A DNA stretch of 58,020 nucleotides from an uncultured Lachnospiraceae bacterium (GTDB taxonomy: Bacteria > Bacillota > Clostridia > Lachnospirales > Lachnospiraceae). Shown here piece after piece: positions 26,717-35,400 of the stretch (positions are counted from its first letter, which is position 1; each line of letters begins with the position of its first letter). The notes beneath the pieces were generated by a model, which saw only the letters and a program-made list of their open reading frames with translations, made no database searches and was not told the origin of the DNA. The stretch covers positions 1-58,020 of the forward strand of contig CACXGE010000070.1 of NCBI GenBank assembly GCA_902767135.1, written 5' to 3'. A program made the translations under genes and the position numbers.

Positions 26717-27262
26717 TTAATAAAAAAACATATCATCATCATCGTAAGAGTCATTCTCATATTCTCTGGTCCAGTCGATATTATTGCTACGCTTAACCGG
26801 ACGTTGCACACGTCCTGTATTTGCCTTATTCTTATTGCTGTTCTGACTCTTCTTCTGCATTGCCTTCTTTTCTTTTTCCAGACGTTTTACTACATCCATC
26901 TTATCCGGTTGTTGTTCTTTTATCTTAGCATTTTCTTTTGCCATCTGACTCTGTGGCTTCTGGCTTCTTCGTTCACTTTGCTTTGAACGTCTGTAATCCC
27001 CCTCGTCATCATCCATGTTCTGTTCAAATCTAGGACGATAAGGTCTGGCGCCTTCTCGTTTTCCTTGAAAGCTTCCCCGTGCTTCATTGCTCTTTCGAAA
27101 GCCTCCTCTTTCCCCATCTTTTTTGTCAGCATTGCCCTGATAACGCCTTTCCTGACTATTTGCACCAGCCCTACTAAAATCATTTTTCTTTTTCCATGGA
27201 CGTCCGTTTGTATTTTCCATCCTGGTGCTACCTTTTTCTGCCTTCGTACTACCTGTGTTCAA
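26717..27262 (-). CDS. Disordered, strongly basic protein of unknown function
   Basis: A 181-aa low-complexity protein dominated by Lys, Arg, Gln, Asn, Ser and Gly, with no hydrophobic core. Arg/Gly-rich patches (GERGGFRKSNEARGSF) are followed by a Lys-rich predicted coiled stretch (DVVKRLEKEKKAMQKK) and an acidic-aromatic tail YDDDDMFFY. Such composition often belongs to RNA-binding or ribosome-associated factors, but no domain is recognised. The start is TTG with GGAAGGAG upstream; ATG at 27220 is the alternative. It has its own terminator and is divergent from the DUF1292 gene. Confidence 0.6.
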   Translation of the reverse strand: MNTGSTKAEKGSTRMENTNGRPWKKKNDFSRAGANSQERRYQGNADKKDGERGGFRKSNEARGSFQGKREGARPYRPRFEQNMDDDEGDYRRSKQSERRSQKPQSQMAKENAKIKEQQPDKMDVVKRLEKEKKAMQKKSQNSNKNKANTGRVQRPVKRSNNIDWTREYENDSYDDDDMFFY

Positions 27263-27547
27263 AGTTTTTCTCCTTCCAATTTACCAATATATCTCTTCCC
27301 TTTGGAAATATCAGGGAAGTCAAAGATATTTTTATTTTATAATAATATGAAAGAAAGTCAATGAAATTTTTATAATTTTTCATATTTTTTTACTTTTGGG
27401 TTTTCCATGTGGTTCTTATCTTCAAATTAACATAGATACAAATCTTTATATAAATCTTTCCCTTTTTAAGTTGCTTTTTTGTTCATATGATGTTACATTA
27501 CATATAAGTGCTTTGATTTAAGCAAACATAATGAAAAGGAGAAATTT

Positions 27548-27862
27548 ATGGGAAAGAATAATCAGACAAACGAAGATGAAGATATCCAGGTTACATTAAC
27601 TTTGGATGACGGAAGAGAAATTGATTGCGAAATCCTCTGCATCTACACCGTAGATGAGCAGGACTATATTGCCTTGTTACCACCAGCCGGCGATGACTTT
27701 GAAGAAGGCGAAGCTTTGATCTACCGCTTTTTCGAAGAAAATGAAGAACCACGCATCGAAAATATTGAATCCGAAGAAGAATACGAAATCGCTGCGGATG
27801 CCTTTGAGGAATGGTTGGATGATGCTGAATACGAAGAATTTTACAGTGATGATGAGGAATAA
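27548..27862 (+). CDS. DUF1292 family acidic protein
   Basis: A 104-aa, very acidic protein. Residues 12-80 show the DUF1292 pattern: VTLTLDDGREIDCEIL, YIALLPP and LIYRFFEEN. The acidic tail DDAEYEEFYSDDEE is usual for the clostridial form. Family function is unknown. AAAGGAG precedes the ATG. It stands alone on the plus strand and ends at a bidirectional terminator. Confidence 0.85.
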   Translation: MGKNNQTNEDEDIQVTLTLDDGREIDCEILCIYTVDEQDYIALLPPAGDDFEEGEALIYRFFEENEEPRIENIESEEEYEIAADAFEEWLDDAEYEEFYSDDEE

Positions 27863-27890
27863 ACGCTAAAACATAGTCACCTCATAGCAT

Positions 27891-27920
27891 AAAAAACGGA
27901 AGCATATGCTTCCGTTTTTT
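27891..27920. terminator. Bidirectional terminator between the DUF1292 gene and the dlt-like operon
   Basis: A 30-bp perfect palindrome: A6, CGGAAGCAT and its mirror, T6. It ends both converging transcripts. Confidence 0.93.
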
Positions 27921-27930
27921 AATTCTTTTT

Positions 27931-28965
27931 CTACTCTGAATAATAAGGACATTCTTTTGCGAAATATTTTGATACATCTTCCCCATTCATATAGTTTTGA
28001 TAAATCTTAGCAAGTTCTTTTGCAAAAACCTTGCCTCCTTCTCCGTTTAAATGTTTATCATCTTCAAAATGTTCATCCAGAAAAGTGGTTTTTATATCCT
28101 TATGGTAATTAAAGTCCCAAAATGGAACATCATGCTCTTTGGCAATCTGGGCATAATAGTCATGAATAGGAGTAATGTCATGATACTTGTCAATTTTATC
28201 AGCTGTCAATGGAGGATACAACATAATGACATTGATATCATTTTCTTTGCAATACTCCAGACATTTGTGATAATACGACAAATACTGCTCATTAATATTT
28301 TCTGACTTAAAGGTTGAATTTCCTTTTTCTAAAACGAGACGCCCACTTCCTTCATAGGCCTTGTTTCTTCCAAAACATCCTCTTCCTCTATAATACTTAT
28401 CTGCTGTAGTCCCCTTCCTAAATTCTTCTGTCTGTTTCTGGGTAATGTTCGCCTTCACTGCCGTGAAATCCAAATAATCCTCTACTCTTACAGAATACAT
28501 GGTAACATATGGCCATTCTTCTAAAGGAACTCCATGTAGCAGATATGCAAGTTTATCGTTTCCACCGTCCAGTCGGTCATATACCAGGGATTTCCATTTG
28601 GTTGCCAGGCAATCCCGGCTCATGGTTTCTGGAGCAACCCCTAAAAAGACAGTCTTGACAGGATTGTCCTTCACCATATCTTTCATGAGAAAATAGGTTC
28701 CGTCTACCGGTTGATCACTGCTTGCAATATTGAAGCTTGTAGTGGATAAAATCTCGTCCGATACATCCATATTGATTCCACGCTGTATGGTAGACGTTCC
28801 ACAATACAAGGTATCAATCGTTCCCGCCATCTGGCTTTTTTCTCTATTGGTATAAATCACACTGGCAAAATACGATTCATATGCGTAACGAACTCCAATT
28901 TCAAAAATTGCAATTACCGCCACTATCAACAGAAACCGCAATCCAATTTTTTTAATATTGCGCAT
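27931..28965 (-). CDS. DltD-like SGNH-fold membrane-anchored protein
   Basis: A 344-aa protein with an N-terminal membrane helix (about 8-26) and an extracytoplasmic SGNH-like domain. DTLYCGTSTIQRG places the nucleophile serine as in DltD (GSS), and DDKHLNGEGGKVF supplies the Asp-His pair near the C-terminus. In dlt systems DltD helps pass the acyl group from carrier and DltB to teichoic acid. AGGAGG eight bases before the ATG at 28965 favours this start; it overlaps the end of the MBOAT frame by 14 bp. It is the last gene of the operon and ends before a strong terminator. Confidence 0.75.
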   Translation of the reverse strand: MRNIKKIGLRFLLIVAVIAIFEIGVRYAYESYFASVIYTNREKSQMAGTIDTLYCGTSTIQRGINMDVSDEILSTTSFNIASSDQPVDGTYFLMKDMVKDNPVKTVFLGVAPETMSRDCLATKWKSLVYDRLDGGNDKLAYLLHGVPLEEWPYVTMYSVRVEDYLDFTAVKANITQKQTEEFRKGTTADKYYRGRGCFGRNKAYEGSGRLVLEKGNSTFKSENINEQYLSYYHKCLEYCKENDINVIMLYPPLTADKIDKYHDITPIHDYYAQIAKEHDVPFWDFNYHKDIKTTFLDEHFEDDKHLNGEGGKVFAKELAKIYQNYMNGEDVSKYFAKECPYYSE

Positions 28966-30537
28966 ATTCAAAACCTCCTGTCATCTCTGTACCAAACACA
29001 CCAAAACTTGCAATCATCAATAGCAGCACCAGGTAAATCAACCAGCGAACCCCGAATGGGCGCTTATCAATTCTTTCCTTCATAGAACCATGCTCATTAT
29101 GCCAGCTCACATAAAAAAACATTAGCAATGAAACTGCAATGACCACCAGACTACAATTTGTCATTTCCGGAACACAGGCTTTCCTGGTAAGCTCCACCTG
29201 AAAATCGCAAATAATTTTTTTCACGAATATCAAAGACTGTTTCGTACTACTAGCCTGTGGAAACACCTTTAACATACTGATGATTAAAAACGTACGAAGC
29301 ATCTGAAATGCGCGAAAGAATTTATTTTCATCTTTGATATGAAGCTTTCCTTTCATCCATTTAAACTGTGGTTCAAGCAACATGGAGGAAATCATAATCA
29401 CACCGTTTGCCCCCCCCAAAGAATATACCTCCAACTGGCATCATGCCACAACCCGGTAGCAAACCATACCACAAACATTGCCACCAGAGAAGGTACTAGT
29501 TTCGAAACTCTCTGAGGAAGGAATTTCTTACCTAAACGATTGATTTTCACTGCTGGTTGGGATAAAGATACCGGGTAAAACATATAGTCCCGAAACCAGC
29601 TACTTAAACTAATGTGCCATCTTCTCCAATATTCCGCTAAAGAAGTAGAGAAAAATGGTCGTTCAAAGTTCTCCATCAAATCAATTCCAAGGATATGGGA
29701 AAAACCCTTTACAATATCTGTATATCCTGAAAAATCTGCATACAGCTGAATAGCAAAATACATACAGCCAAGGAACAACGTGAATCCACTGCCCTTATCG
29801 GCATGTTCAAAGATATAATCCACCATTGGCTTCATATTATCTGCAATCACCATTTTCTTGAAAAATCCCCACAAAAGCCTCTGACAGCCATCCCGGAATC
29901 TTTCATAGGAAAACTCGTGGCTTCCATATAGTGCTGGTGCCATATCTATAAATCTTCCAATAGGTCCTTGGGTAATCTGCGGAAAATAAATCAAAAACAA
30001 AAATACCTTTAAGATATTTTTTTCGCTTTCCACTTTCCCCTTAGATACATCAATAATGTATCCTATTGCCATTAAAGTATAATAGGAAATTCCTAATGGA
30101 ACTAATAAATGAAAGATACTGTATTCACTGACCTTCAAGGCTGGAAATAATCTATCTACATTTCCAGCTATAAATTTTCCATATTTCACAATCACAAGAA
30201 TTCCCAAAACCGCAACAATGGTCCATACCTGTATGGTATGTTTCTTCTGCTTCATTGTCTCTTTATAAGCTTTTATCTCTGCTTTGGGAAGTACCTTTTT
30301 ATTGGCAGTAATATACTCTGCCTGTTCTTTATTTTTCTTGTCTAATAAATTGGTTCCTATATATGTTACAATAGTGGCTAGAATTATATACAAAAAATTA
30401 TTGCTGCCGGCCAGCGCATAAAACACCACACTGGCCGCCAACAATAACACCCATTGAAATCTCTTCATAAATGGTAAGAAGTATACAATCACGAACCCAC
30501 AAAAAAACAGTAAAAACGATAGTGAGTTAATTGTCAT
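28952..30537 (-). pseudogene. MBOAT O-acyltransferase (DltB/AlgI type), frameshifted at a G8 tract; possibly phase variable
   Basis: Two overlapping frames together make one MBOAT protein of about 530 aa. The first frame (start 30537, RBS GAGGT) runs to a stop at 29398 and contains the family core EYWRRWHISLSSWFRDY and the catalytic His365 in FATGLWHDASW. The second frame covers the C-terminal membrane helices and can be read from about 29417 to 28952. They meet at eight consecutive G (29410-29417, minus strand). One extra G would join them as ILWGG-ANGV, which matches the W-G-x-x-N-G pattern of the family. As read, the protein is truncated after the histidine. Either a phase-off state, a real mutation or a sequencing error. 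The enzyme should move an acyl or aminoacyl group across the membrane onto a surface polymer. Confidence 0.8.
29410..29417 (-). repeat. Homopolymeric G8 tract at the frameshift point
   Basis: Eight G on the coding strand, inside the MBOAT gene. Runs of G this long are rare in an AT-rich genome and slip readily in replication. The reading frame changes here. Confidence 0.95.
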
Positions 30538-30539
30538 TT

Positions 30540-30770
30540 TTATACCTCATCTTCTAATCTCTGAATCATAGCATACATTGCTTTTGCGGAATTGAAATTT
30601 TCTGGCTCCATATCTTCAAATTCCACTTCCACATCAAAAGTATCATTGATTTCCCCTACCAAAGCAACCAAATCAAAAGAATCCAAAATACCATTATCAA
30701 TTAATTTATCCTCATTTTCAAAATCAACCTCTGGTCTTAACTCCTTTAAAATCTTCATTAATTCTTCCAT
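30540..30770 (-). CDS. DltC-like aminoacyl/acyl carrier protein
   Basis: A 76-aa acidic carrier with the phosphopantetheine serine at Ser31 in DNGILDSFDLVALV. The ILDSFDLV form is closer to DltC and peptidyl carriers than to AcpP of this genome (GADSLDLFEL). It begins immediately after the formyltransferase stop (TAA directly followed by ATG) with AGGAGG upstream and ends 2 bp before the MBOAT gene, so it is coupled to both. Confidence 0.9.
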   Translation of the reverse strand: MEELMKILKELRPEVDFENEDKLIDNGILDSFDLVALVGEINDTFDVEVEFEDMEPENFNSAKAMYAMIQRLEDEV

Positions 30771-31649
30771 TTACATTTCCTCCTTAAGTTTTTTTAATAT
30801 AATATCATATCCATCTTTATATATATGGATTTCACCTTCAACTAATTCTACCTTATTTTTCTCTTTTTGTGTAGTGGTAATTTGATATTTTCCAATCGAA
30901 TAGGTTCTCTTCCCATATACAATCTTAGGACTCCCCAGAACCTTCAACACGGAATAGTCCATAGCACGAAGGAATGCACCTATTTTCTTTCCATCCCATT
31001 CTAAATTTATATAGCCGTCATTTGGAATTTCCGTGCTCTTATGCATACGCACATGGTCTTTCTTATCCTGGGGATAAGACTTTGCATTCTTGTATATCAG
31101 GCTTTCGTAGATTTCTACAAACGCTTCTTTTGATAACATAATCTGCTTCTGAAACAACTGATAGGCAGTTATCGTTTCATCCAATGAAATTTCCTTTTGA
31201 CAAATAATATCTCCCGCATCCACTTCTACCTTCATAAAATGCCAGGTGATTCCACTTTTTTCATCTTCTTCATAAATCGCCCAACTCTCTGCATTTCTTC
31301 CTGGGTGCATAGGCAACAATGCCTGATGAAGATTCACTGCTGTAATATTTTCTCTTTCCAGCACACGTTTTGGAATAATAAACTCATTGATTGCCGACAC
31401 CAGTAACACTTCTGCTTTCTCTTCACATAACAAGTCGTATACCTGCTTTCTCTCCCTATGCTGATAAGGAATTCCTGCAGCCATTGCCTTCTTTTCCAGT
31501 CCAATGGACTTCTTGTCCGTCATCTCAAACAGATACACCTGTGTATCATAATCTTTCTCTTTTTCCTTTGCATATTTTGCACATTCGTAGGCTAAGGTAC
31601 CACTGCCTAAAACATAAATTTTCTGTATCTTTTGATTTTCATGATTCAT
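30771..31649 (-). CDS. Formyltransferase-fold enzyme in a dlt-like operon
   Basis: A 292-aa protein. After a variable N-terminal Rossmann-like part, the formyltransferase core is clear: VNLHQALLPMHPG and GITWHFMKVEVDAGD. Counting from this start, the catalytic residues are Asn106, His108 and Asp144, the triad known from PurN and Fmt. A C-terminal domain follows with IGAFLRAMDY and GKRTYSIG, similar to sugar or tRNA formyltransferases. It should use 10-formyl-tetrahydrofolate. It overlaps the adenylation gene by 11 bp and is followed without a gap by the carrier gene. The likely substrate is the aminoacyl group on that carrier, as the F domain does in LgrA; this is inference. A tRNA-fMet role is unlikely in this context. 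Confidence 0.85.
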   Translation of the reverse strand: MNHENQKIQKIYVLGSGTLAYECAKYAKEKEKDYDTQVYLFEMTDKKSIGLEKKAMAAGIPYQHRERKQVYDLLCEEKAEVLLVSAINEFIIPKRVLERENITAVNLHQALLPMHPGRNAESWAIYEEDEKSGITWHFMKVEVDAGDIICQKEISLDETITAYQLFQKQIMLSKEAFVEIYESLIYKNAKSYPQDKKDHVRMHKSTEIPNDGYINLEWDGKKIGAFLRAMDYSVLKVLGSPKIVYGKRTYSIGKYQITTTQKEKNKVELVEGEIHIYKDGYDIILKKLKEEM

Positions 31650-33171
31650 GATACACCTCTGAAAGCATCTTCTTTAATTTCACTCTGTCCATTTTTTCAT
31701 GGCTGTTCATAGGAATCTTTTCCATATGAATCATCCGGTTCGGGCACATATATTTTGGCAGTTTCACCTGCAATTTTTCGATAATTTCCACATTGCACTC
31801 TTTCGCCGCTTCATAGAACAATACAATCTTTTCTGCCTGCTCATCATATACGCAACAGCATTTATCTATAAAATCCAAAGCATTCACAGGAATCTCAATT
31901 TCCGCCAGTTCAATACGGTGTCCCATATGTTTAATCTGATGGTCCTTTCTTGCTGCAAAGACCAGTTCATGGCGTTCATTATAGTACCCCATATCTCCGG
32001 TGCGGTAAATCCTGTCAATATAAGAATTATGCAACGGATTTTGGCAAAACGCCTTTTTCGTTGCCTCGTCATTGTTATAGTAACCTAATGCAAGAGAACA
32101 TCCCCGTACACAAATTTCTCCGGTTTCTCCCTCTGCCACTTCTTTTCCCTCTTCATTCAAAAGAAGAATCTGAGTGTTTGGGAAAGCTTTTCCTATTGGC
32201 AACACTTCTTCCATGCCAAAGGGTCTGTCCACCTTGTAATAAGTACAGTTACATGTGATTTCTGTAGGTCCATACAAATTTACATAATTAGCATCTGGAA
32301 GATTTTTCTGCCAGTAATGCAATACTTTCATAGGAAGAACTTCTCCGGAAAACATGATGTTTCTCAGGCTTTCTGGTTTTACTTTATCCAACCCTTTAAA
32401 AGTTGCCACAACCGACATGGCAGAAGCCGCCCAGATAATCGTTGTTGCTTTGTTTTCGTCTAAGTAAGATAACAACTTCTTTGGCATAATAAACATGCTC
32501 TTTGGAATGATACACATAGTTGCTTTATTTTTGATGGTGGAATAAATATCTTTTACCGATACATCGAAATCAAAGGGAGCCTGATTTGCAAAAATTTCAT
32601 CTTCCTTAAACGCAAAGGTCACCGCAAACTGCTCCACCAAATCCACAACGGAACCATGGGATACCACCACTCCTTTTGGTACTCCGGTAGAACCAGAGGT
32701 AAACATAATATATAAAGGCATGGTACTTAAGTGTTGCTCTCTCACCTTTGCCAAGGCCTCCTCATCAATAGAAACCTGTCCATGATACAAACTTTCCATA
32801 GTACAATGTCTTTCCTGCAAATCCATACCTTCCATGCTCTTTGCATCCTTTTCCTGATACAATACCAAGGCTGGATCCATAACCCTTAAAATAGTATTCT
32901 TTCTCTCTAACGGTAACGCCTTATCGATTGGTACATAAAAATTTCCCGCATAAACAATTCCAAAGAATCCCATTAAACTGATTAAATCTCTATCGGCAAT
33001 CACAGCTATGGGTTTCCCATACACCTTTTTTTGGGCAATGTTACTGCCAATGGTCTTTGCAATTTCCACTGCCTGCTCATAGGTATAGCTCTTACCCGGC
33101 TCGATAAATGCAGTTTTTGCAGGATACTTCTGACATGCTTCCTCTAAATATTCTAGTACATTATTTATCAT
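31639..33171 (-). CDS. DltA-like amino acid adenylation enzyme
   Basis: A 510-aa ANL-superfamily ligase that activates an amino acid as adenylate and loads it on the carrier protein. Core motifs are in order: YIMFTSGSTGVPKG (A3), APFDFDVSVKDIY (A4, with the Asp that holds the amino group), NLYGPTEITCNCTYY (A5), RTGD (A7), KDHQIKHMGHRIELAEIE (A8) and a C-terminal lysine in SHEKMDR (A10). It resembles DltA most, but the stretch WAASAMSVVATF replaces the WxSTPSFxxMC segment that sets D-alanine specificity, so the substrate may differ. The start at 33171 has GAGGAT close by; 33213 is the longest frame. Confidence 0.87.
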   Translation of the reverse strand: MINNVLEYLEEACQKYPAKTAFIEPGKSYTYEQAVEIAKTIGSNIAQKKVYGKPIAVIADRDLISLMGFFGIVYAGNFYVPIDKALPLERKNTILRVMDPALVLYQEKDAKSMEGMDLQERHCTMESLYHGQVSIDEEALAKVREQHLSTMPLYIMFTSGSTGVPKGVVVSHGSVVDLVEQFAVTFAFKEDEIFANQAPFDFDVSVKDIYSTIKNKATMCIIPKSMFIMPKKLLSYLDENKATTIIWAASAMSVVATFKGLDKVKPESLRNIMFSGEVLPMKVLHYWQKNLPDANYVNLYGPTEITCNCTYYKVDRPFGMEEVLPIGKAFPNTQILLLNEEGKEVAEGETGEICVRGCSLALGYYNNDEATKKAFCQNPLHNSYIDRIYRTGDMGYYNERHELVFAARKDHQIKHMGHRIELAEIEIPVNALDFIDKCCCVYDEQAEKIVLFYEAAKECNVEIIEKLQVKLPKYMCPNRMIHMEKIPMNSHEKMDRVKLKKMLSEVYHES

Positions 33172-33251
33172 ATCTATCCTCATACTCCTATTTGAATTCA
33201 CAGTCTGTTCCACTATCTACAGACATGGTCAAACTAACAATAACAACCCAC

Positions 33252-33280
33252 ATTTTACTATAAGCATCTACCGTTTTCAA
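33252..33280 (-). promoter_or_regulatory. Promoter of the dlt-like operon
   Basis: On the minus strand TTGAAA (33275-33280) and TAAAAT (33252-33257) with a 17-bp spacer, about 80 bp before the adenylation gene. Confidence 0.6.
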
Positions 33281-33354
33281 GTAGAAAAATCTGTTTTAAC
33301 TTAAGAGAAAAAAACTGCCTATTTGTAATATGGAAGATCCACTCTTATTCTCTC

Positions 33355-34557
33355 TTAATGTTTCGGACTCATCAGTTCTTCAATGGCATATTTTAAACCA
33401 TCTACAGACAATGGATACATCCGTATCAGACTTGCTATAGACTGTTCTGCCTCCAGCCAGTCTAATTTTGCCACATTGGCATGATAACGTGGATTTAACC
33501 AAACCACCTTTTTAAATTTCTTGGTGTACCAGGTAAGCCACTCATAACCGCTTAACCCATTATTTGGTCCACGGTAATTTCCCGTATTATGAAATAATTC
33601 TTCCGGTGCCATCTGGGCATCCCCCACAATAATCACCTTATAGTCTGCATCTAAATTCTTAAACAGCCATTCACTTTCCACCCAGTCTCCATAATCACAT
33701 TCCGGTGAATTATACACATGGGCATAGATGCAGTTGTGAAAATAATAAGTTTTTACATCCTTAAAATGGTTTGCTTTGTGGACTGCCTGAAACAAATTAT
33801 TACACAAAGTACTAAAGGGCATCATGGTACCGCCGGAATCAAATAATAATAGAAGTTTTACTGTATTCTTTCTGGGCTTTTCAAACTCCAGTTTTAAGTA
33901 TCCTCCATTGTTACAGGTGGAATCAATGGTACCATCCAAATCAAGTTCTGTCTTTGGTGCCTCAATCTTGGAAGAAAACTGACGTAATCTTCGAAAAGCC
34001 ACTTGAAACTGCCTGATATTCAATGCCTTATCGTTACGAAAATCAGCAAACCGTCGGTCTCCTACCACCTGAAACGCAGATTTCAATGCGGACTGGCCGC
34101 CAATGCGGATTCCCCCTGGCTGCTTTCCATTATGCCCAAAAGTGGAAGTTCCATGAGTTCCAATCCAGTAGCTTCCCCCATTGTGTTCTGTCTTCTGCTC
34201 CGTTTTCCTCTCCTCAAACATACCTTCAATTTCTTCTTTGGTAAGTTCTTCCGAACGAGGTTTAAACAATTCATCATTGGTATGATCCTGCTCCACCTCC
34301 GGTTTATCCAGGAATTTTTTGATAGCATCCGGAATGTCAGCATAATACTTAAAATCTTTAAAATACTCCTCAAACGCCACATCAAAACGGTCATAATCCG
34401 CTTCTGACTTTACTAAAATCATTCTTGCCACATAATAAAACTGTGTTAGTGAAGCTTCGCAAAGTCCCTTGTCCAGTGCATTCATCAAAGTCAGCCACTC
34501 GGTTGTAGAGACTTCTAAGCCCTTGGCTTTCAACACATAAAAAAATGGACTAAACAT
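33355..34557 (-). CDS. VWA domain-containing protein (CoxE-like)
   Basis: A 400-aa protein. The N-terminal half is helical; the C-terminal half has a von Willebrand A fold with the metal-site motif LLLLFDSGGTM, where family members have DxGGS, and later KVIIVGDAQMAPEEL. Its start overlaps the end of the MoxR-type ATPase gene by 8 bp. Pairs of this kind (MoxR AAA+ with VWA protein) act as metal-insertion or protein-remodelling chaperones in systems such as Cox and Gvp, but no client gene is adjacent. Function unknown. Confidence 0.8.
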   Translation of the reverse strand: MFSPFFYVLKAKGLEVSTTEWLTLMNALDKGLCEASLTQFYYVARMILVKSEADYDRFDVAFEEYFKDFKYYADIPDAIKKFLDKPEVEQDHTNDELFKPRSEELTKEEIEGMFEERKTEQKTEHNGGSYWIGTHGTSTFGHNGKQPGGIRIGGQSALKSAFQVVGDRRFADFRNDKALNIRQFQVAFRRLRQFSSKIEAPKTELDLDGTIDSTCNNGGYLKLEFEKPRKNTVKLLLLFDSGGTMMPFSTLCNNLFQAVHKANHFKDVKTYYFHNCIYAHVYNSPECDYGDWVESEWLFKNLDADYKVIIVGDAQMAPEELFHNTGNYRGPNNGLSGYEWLTWYTKKFKKVVWLNPRYHANVAKLDWLEAEQSIASLIRMYPLSVDGLKYAIEELMSPKH

Positions 34558-35374
34558 CTAATCTCCTCTTCTTAAATACAGCTAAGTCTTCATCCTTCTT
34601 TAATAACACGCCAATAAAAGGCATTTTTTCCTTTACTTCCTCTGGAGTAATGCCGCCTAAAAGCAATGCCTGAATCCAGTCTACCAACTCGGAAGTACTT
34701 GGTTTCTTTCTGATATCCTTTAAGGAACGAATCCAATAGAACTGTTCCATACATTCCTGCAATAAATTATCCTTTAAATCTGGAAAATGTACCTTTACAA
34801 TCTCCTCCATCAGCTCCTTATCTGGAAATTCAATATAGTGGAAAATACATCTTCTAAGGAAGGCATCCGGAAGTTCCTTCTCTGCATTAGAGGTAATGAT
34901 TACAATTGGGCGCTTCTTTGCTTTTACTGTCTCCTTGGTTTCATGGATATAAAATTCCATTTTGTCTAATTCCCATAAAAGGTCATTGGGGAATTCCAAA
35001 TCCGCTTTGTCAATTTCATCAATCAGCAATACCGGCTGGTTATCTGCCTTAAAAGCCTCGCCTAATTTTCCAAGCTTAATATAGTGTCCAATATCATCTA
35101 CTCCCTCTTCCCCAAACTGACTGTCATACAATCTCTGAATGGTATCGTACACATACAATCCTTCCTGGGCCTTTGTGGTTGACTTGATATTCCAAATCAA
35201 CAGTTCTTTTCCTAAAGACTGGGCAATTGCCTGGGCAAGCATTGTCTTTCCTGTTCCTGGCTCCCCTTTGATTAACAACGGTTTTTCCAATGCCATAGCC
35301 ACATTTACACTGGCCATGAGCTCTGGGCTTGCCACATAAGTTTCTGAACCATTAAATCCTGTCTTTGTTTCCAT
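34550..35374 (-). CDS. MoxR family AAA+ ATPase
   Basis: A 274-aa AAA+ protein. Walker A GEPGTGKT is at residues 37-44, Walker B LLIDEIDKAD near 115, sensor 1 in IVIITSNAEKELPDAFLRR with the arginine finger. It probably forms a hexamer that remodels a partner. The overlapping downstream gene encodes a VWA protein, its probable partner. AAGGAG precedes the ATG. Confidence 0.88.
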   Translation of the reverse strand: METKTGFNGSETYVASPELMASVNVAMALEKPLLIKGEPGTGKTMLAQAIAQSLGKELLIWNIKSTTKAQEGLYVYDTIQRLYDSQFGEEGVDDIGHYIKLGKLGEAFKADNQPVLLIDEIDKADLEFPNDLLWELDKMEFYIHETKETVKAKKRPIVIITSNAEKELPDAFLRRCIFHYIEFPDKELMEEIVKVHFPDLKDNLLQECMEQFYWIRSLKDIRKKPSTSELVDWIQALLLGGITPEEVKEKMPFIGVLLKKDEDLAVFKKRRLDV

Positions 35375-35400
35375 GTGATATCTCCTTGTATTCTTTGTTT

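Noticed and set aside
30771..31649. Methionyl-tRNA formyltransferase (Fmt)
   Set aside because: The fold is shared, but the gene is locked in an operon with adenylation, carrier and MBOAT genes, and its C-terminal domain reads more like sugar or aminoacyl formyltransferases.
27931..33171. Ordinary D-alanylation (dltABCD) operon
   Set aside because: An additional formyltransferase is present, the specificity segment of the adenylation enzyme differs from DltA, and the MBOAT is of the longer AlgI-like size.
33299..33358. Inverted repeat TTAAGAGA...TCTCTTAA at the end of the VWA gene as a terminator
   Set aside because: The arms are 8 bp with a loop of over 40 nt and no T run follows, so it is more likely chance.
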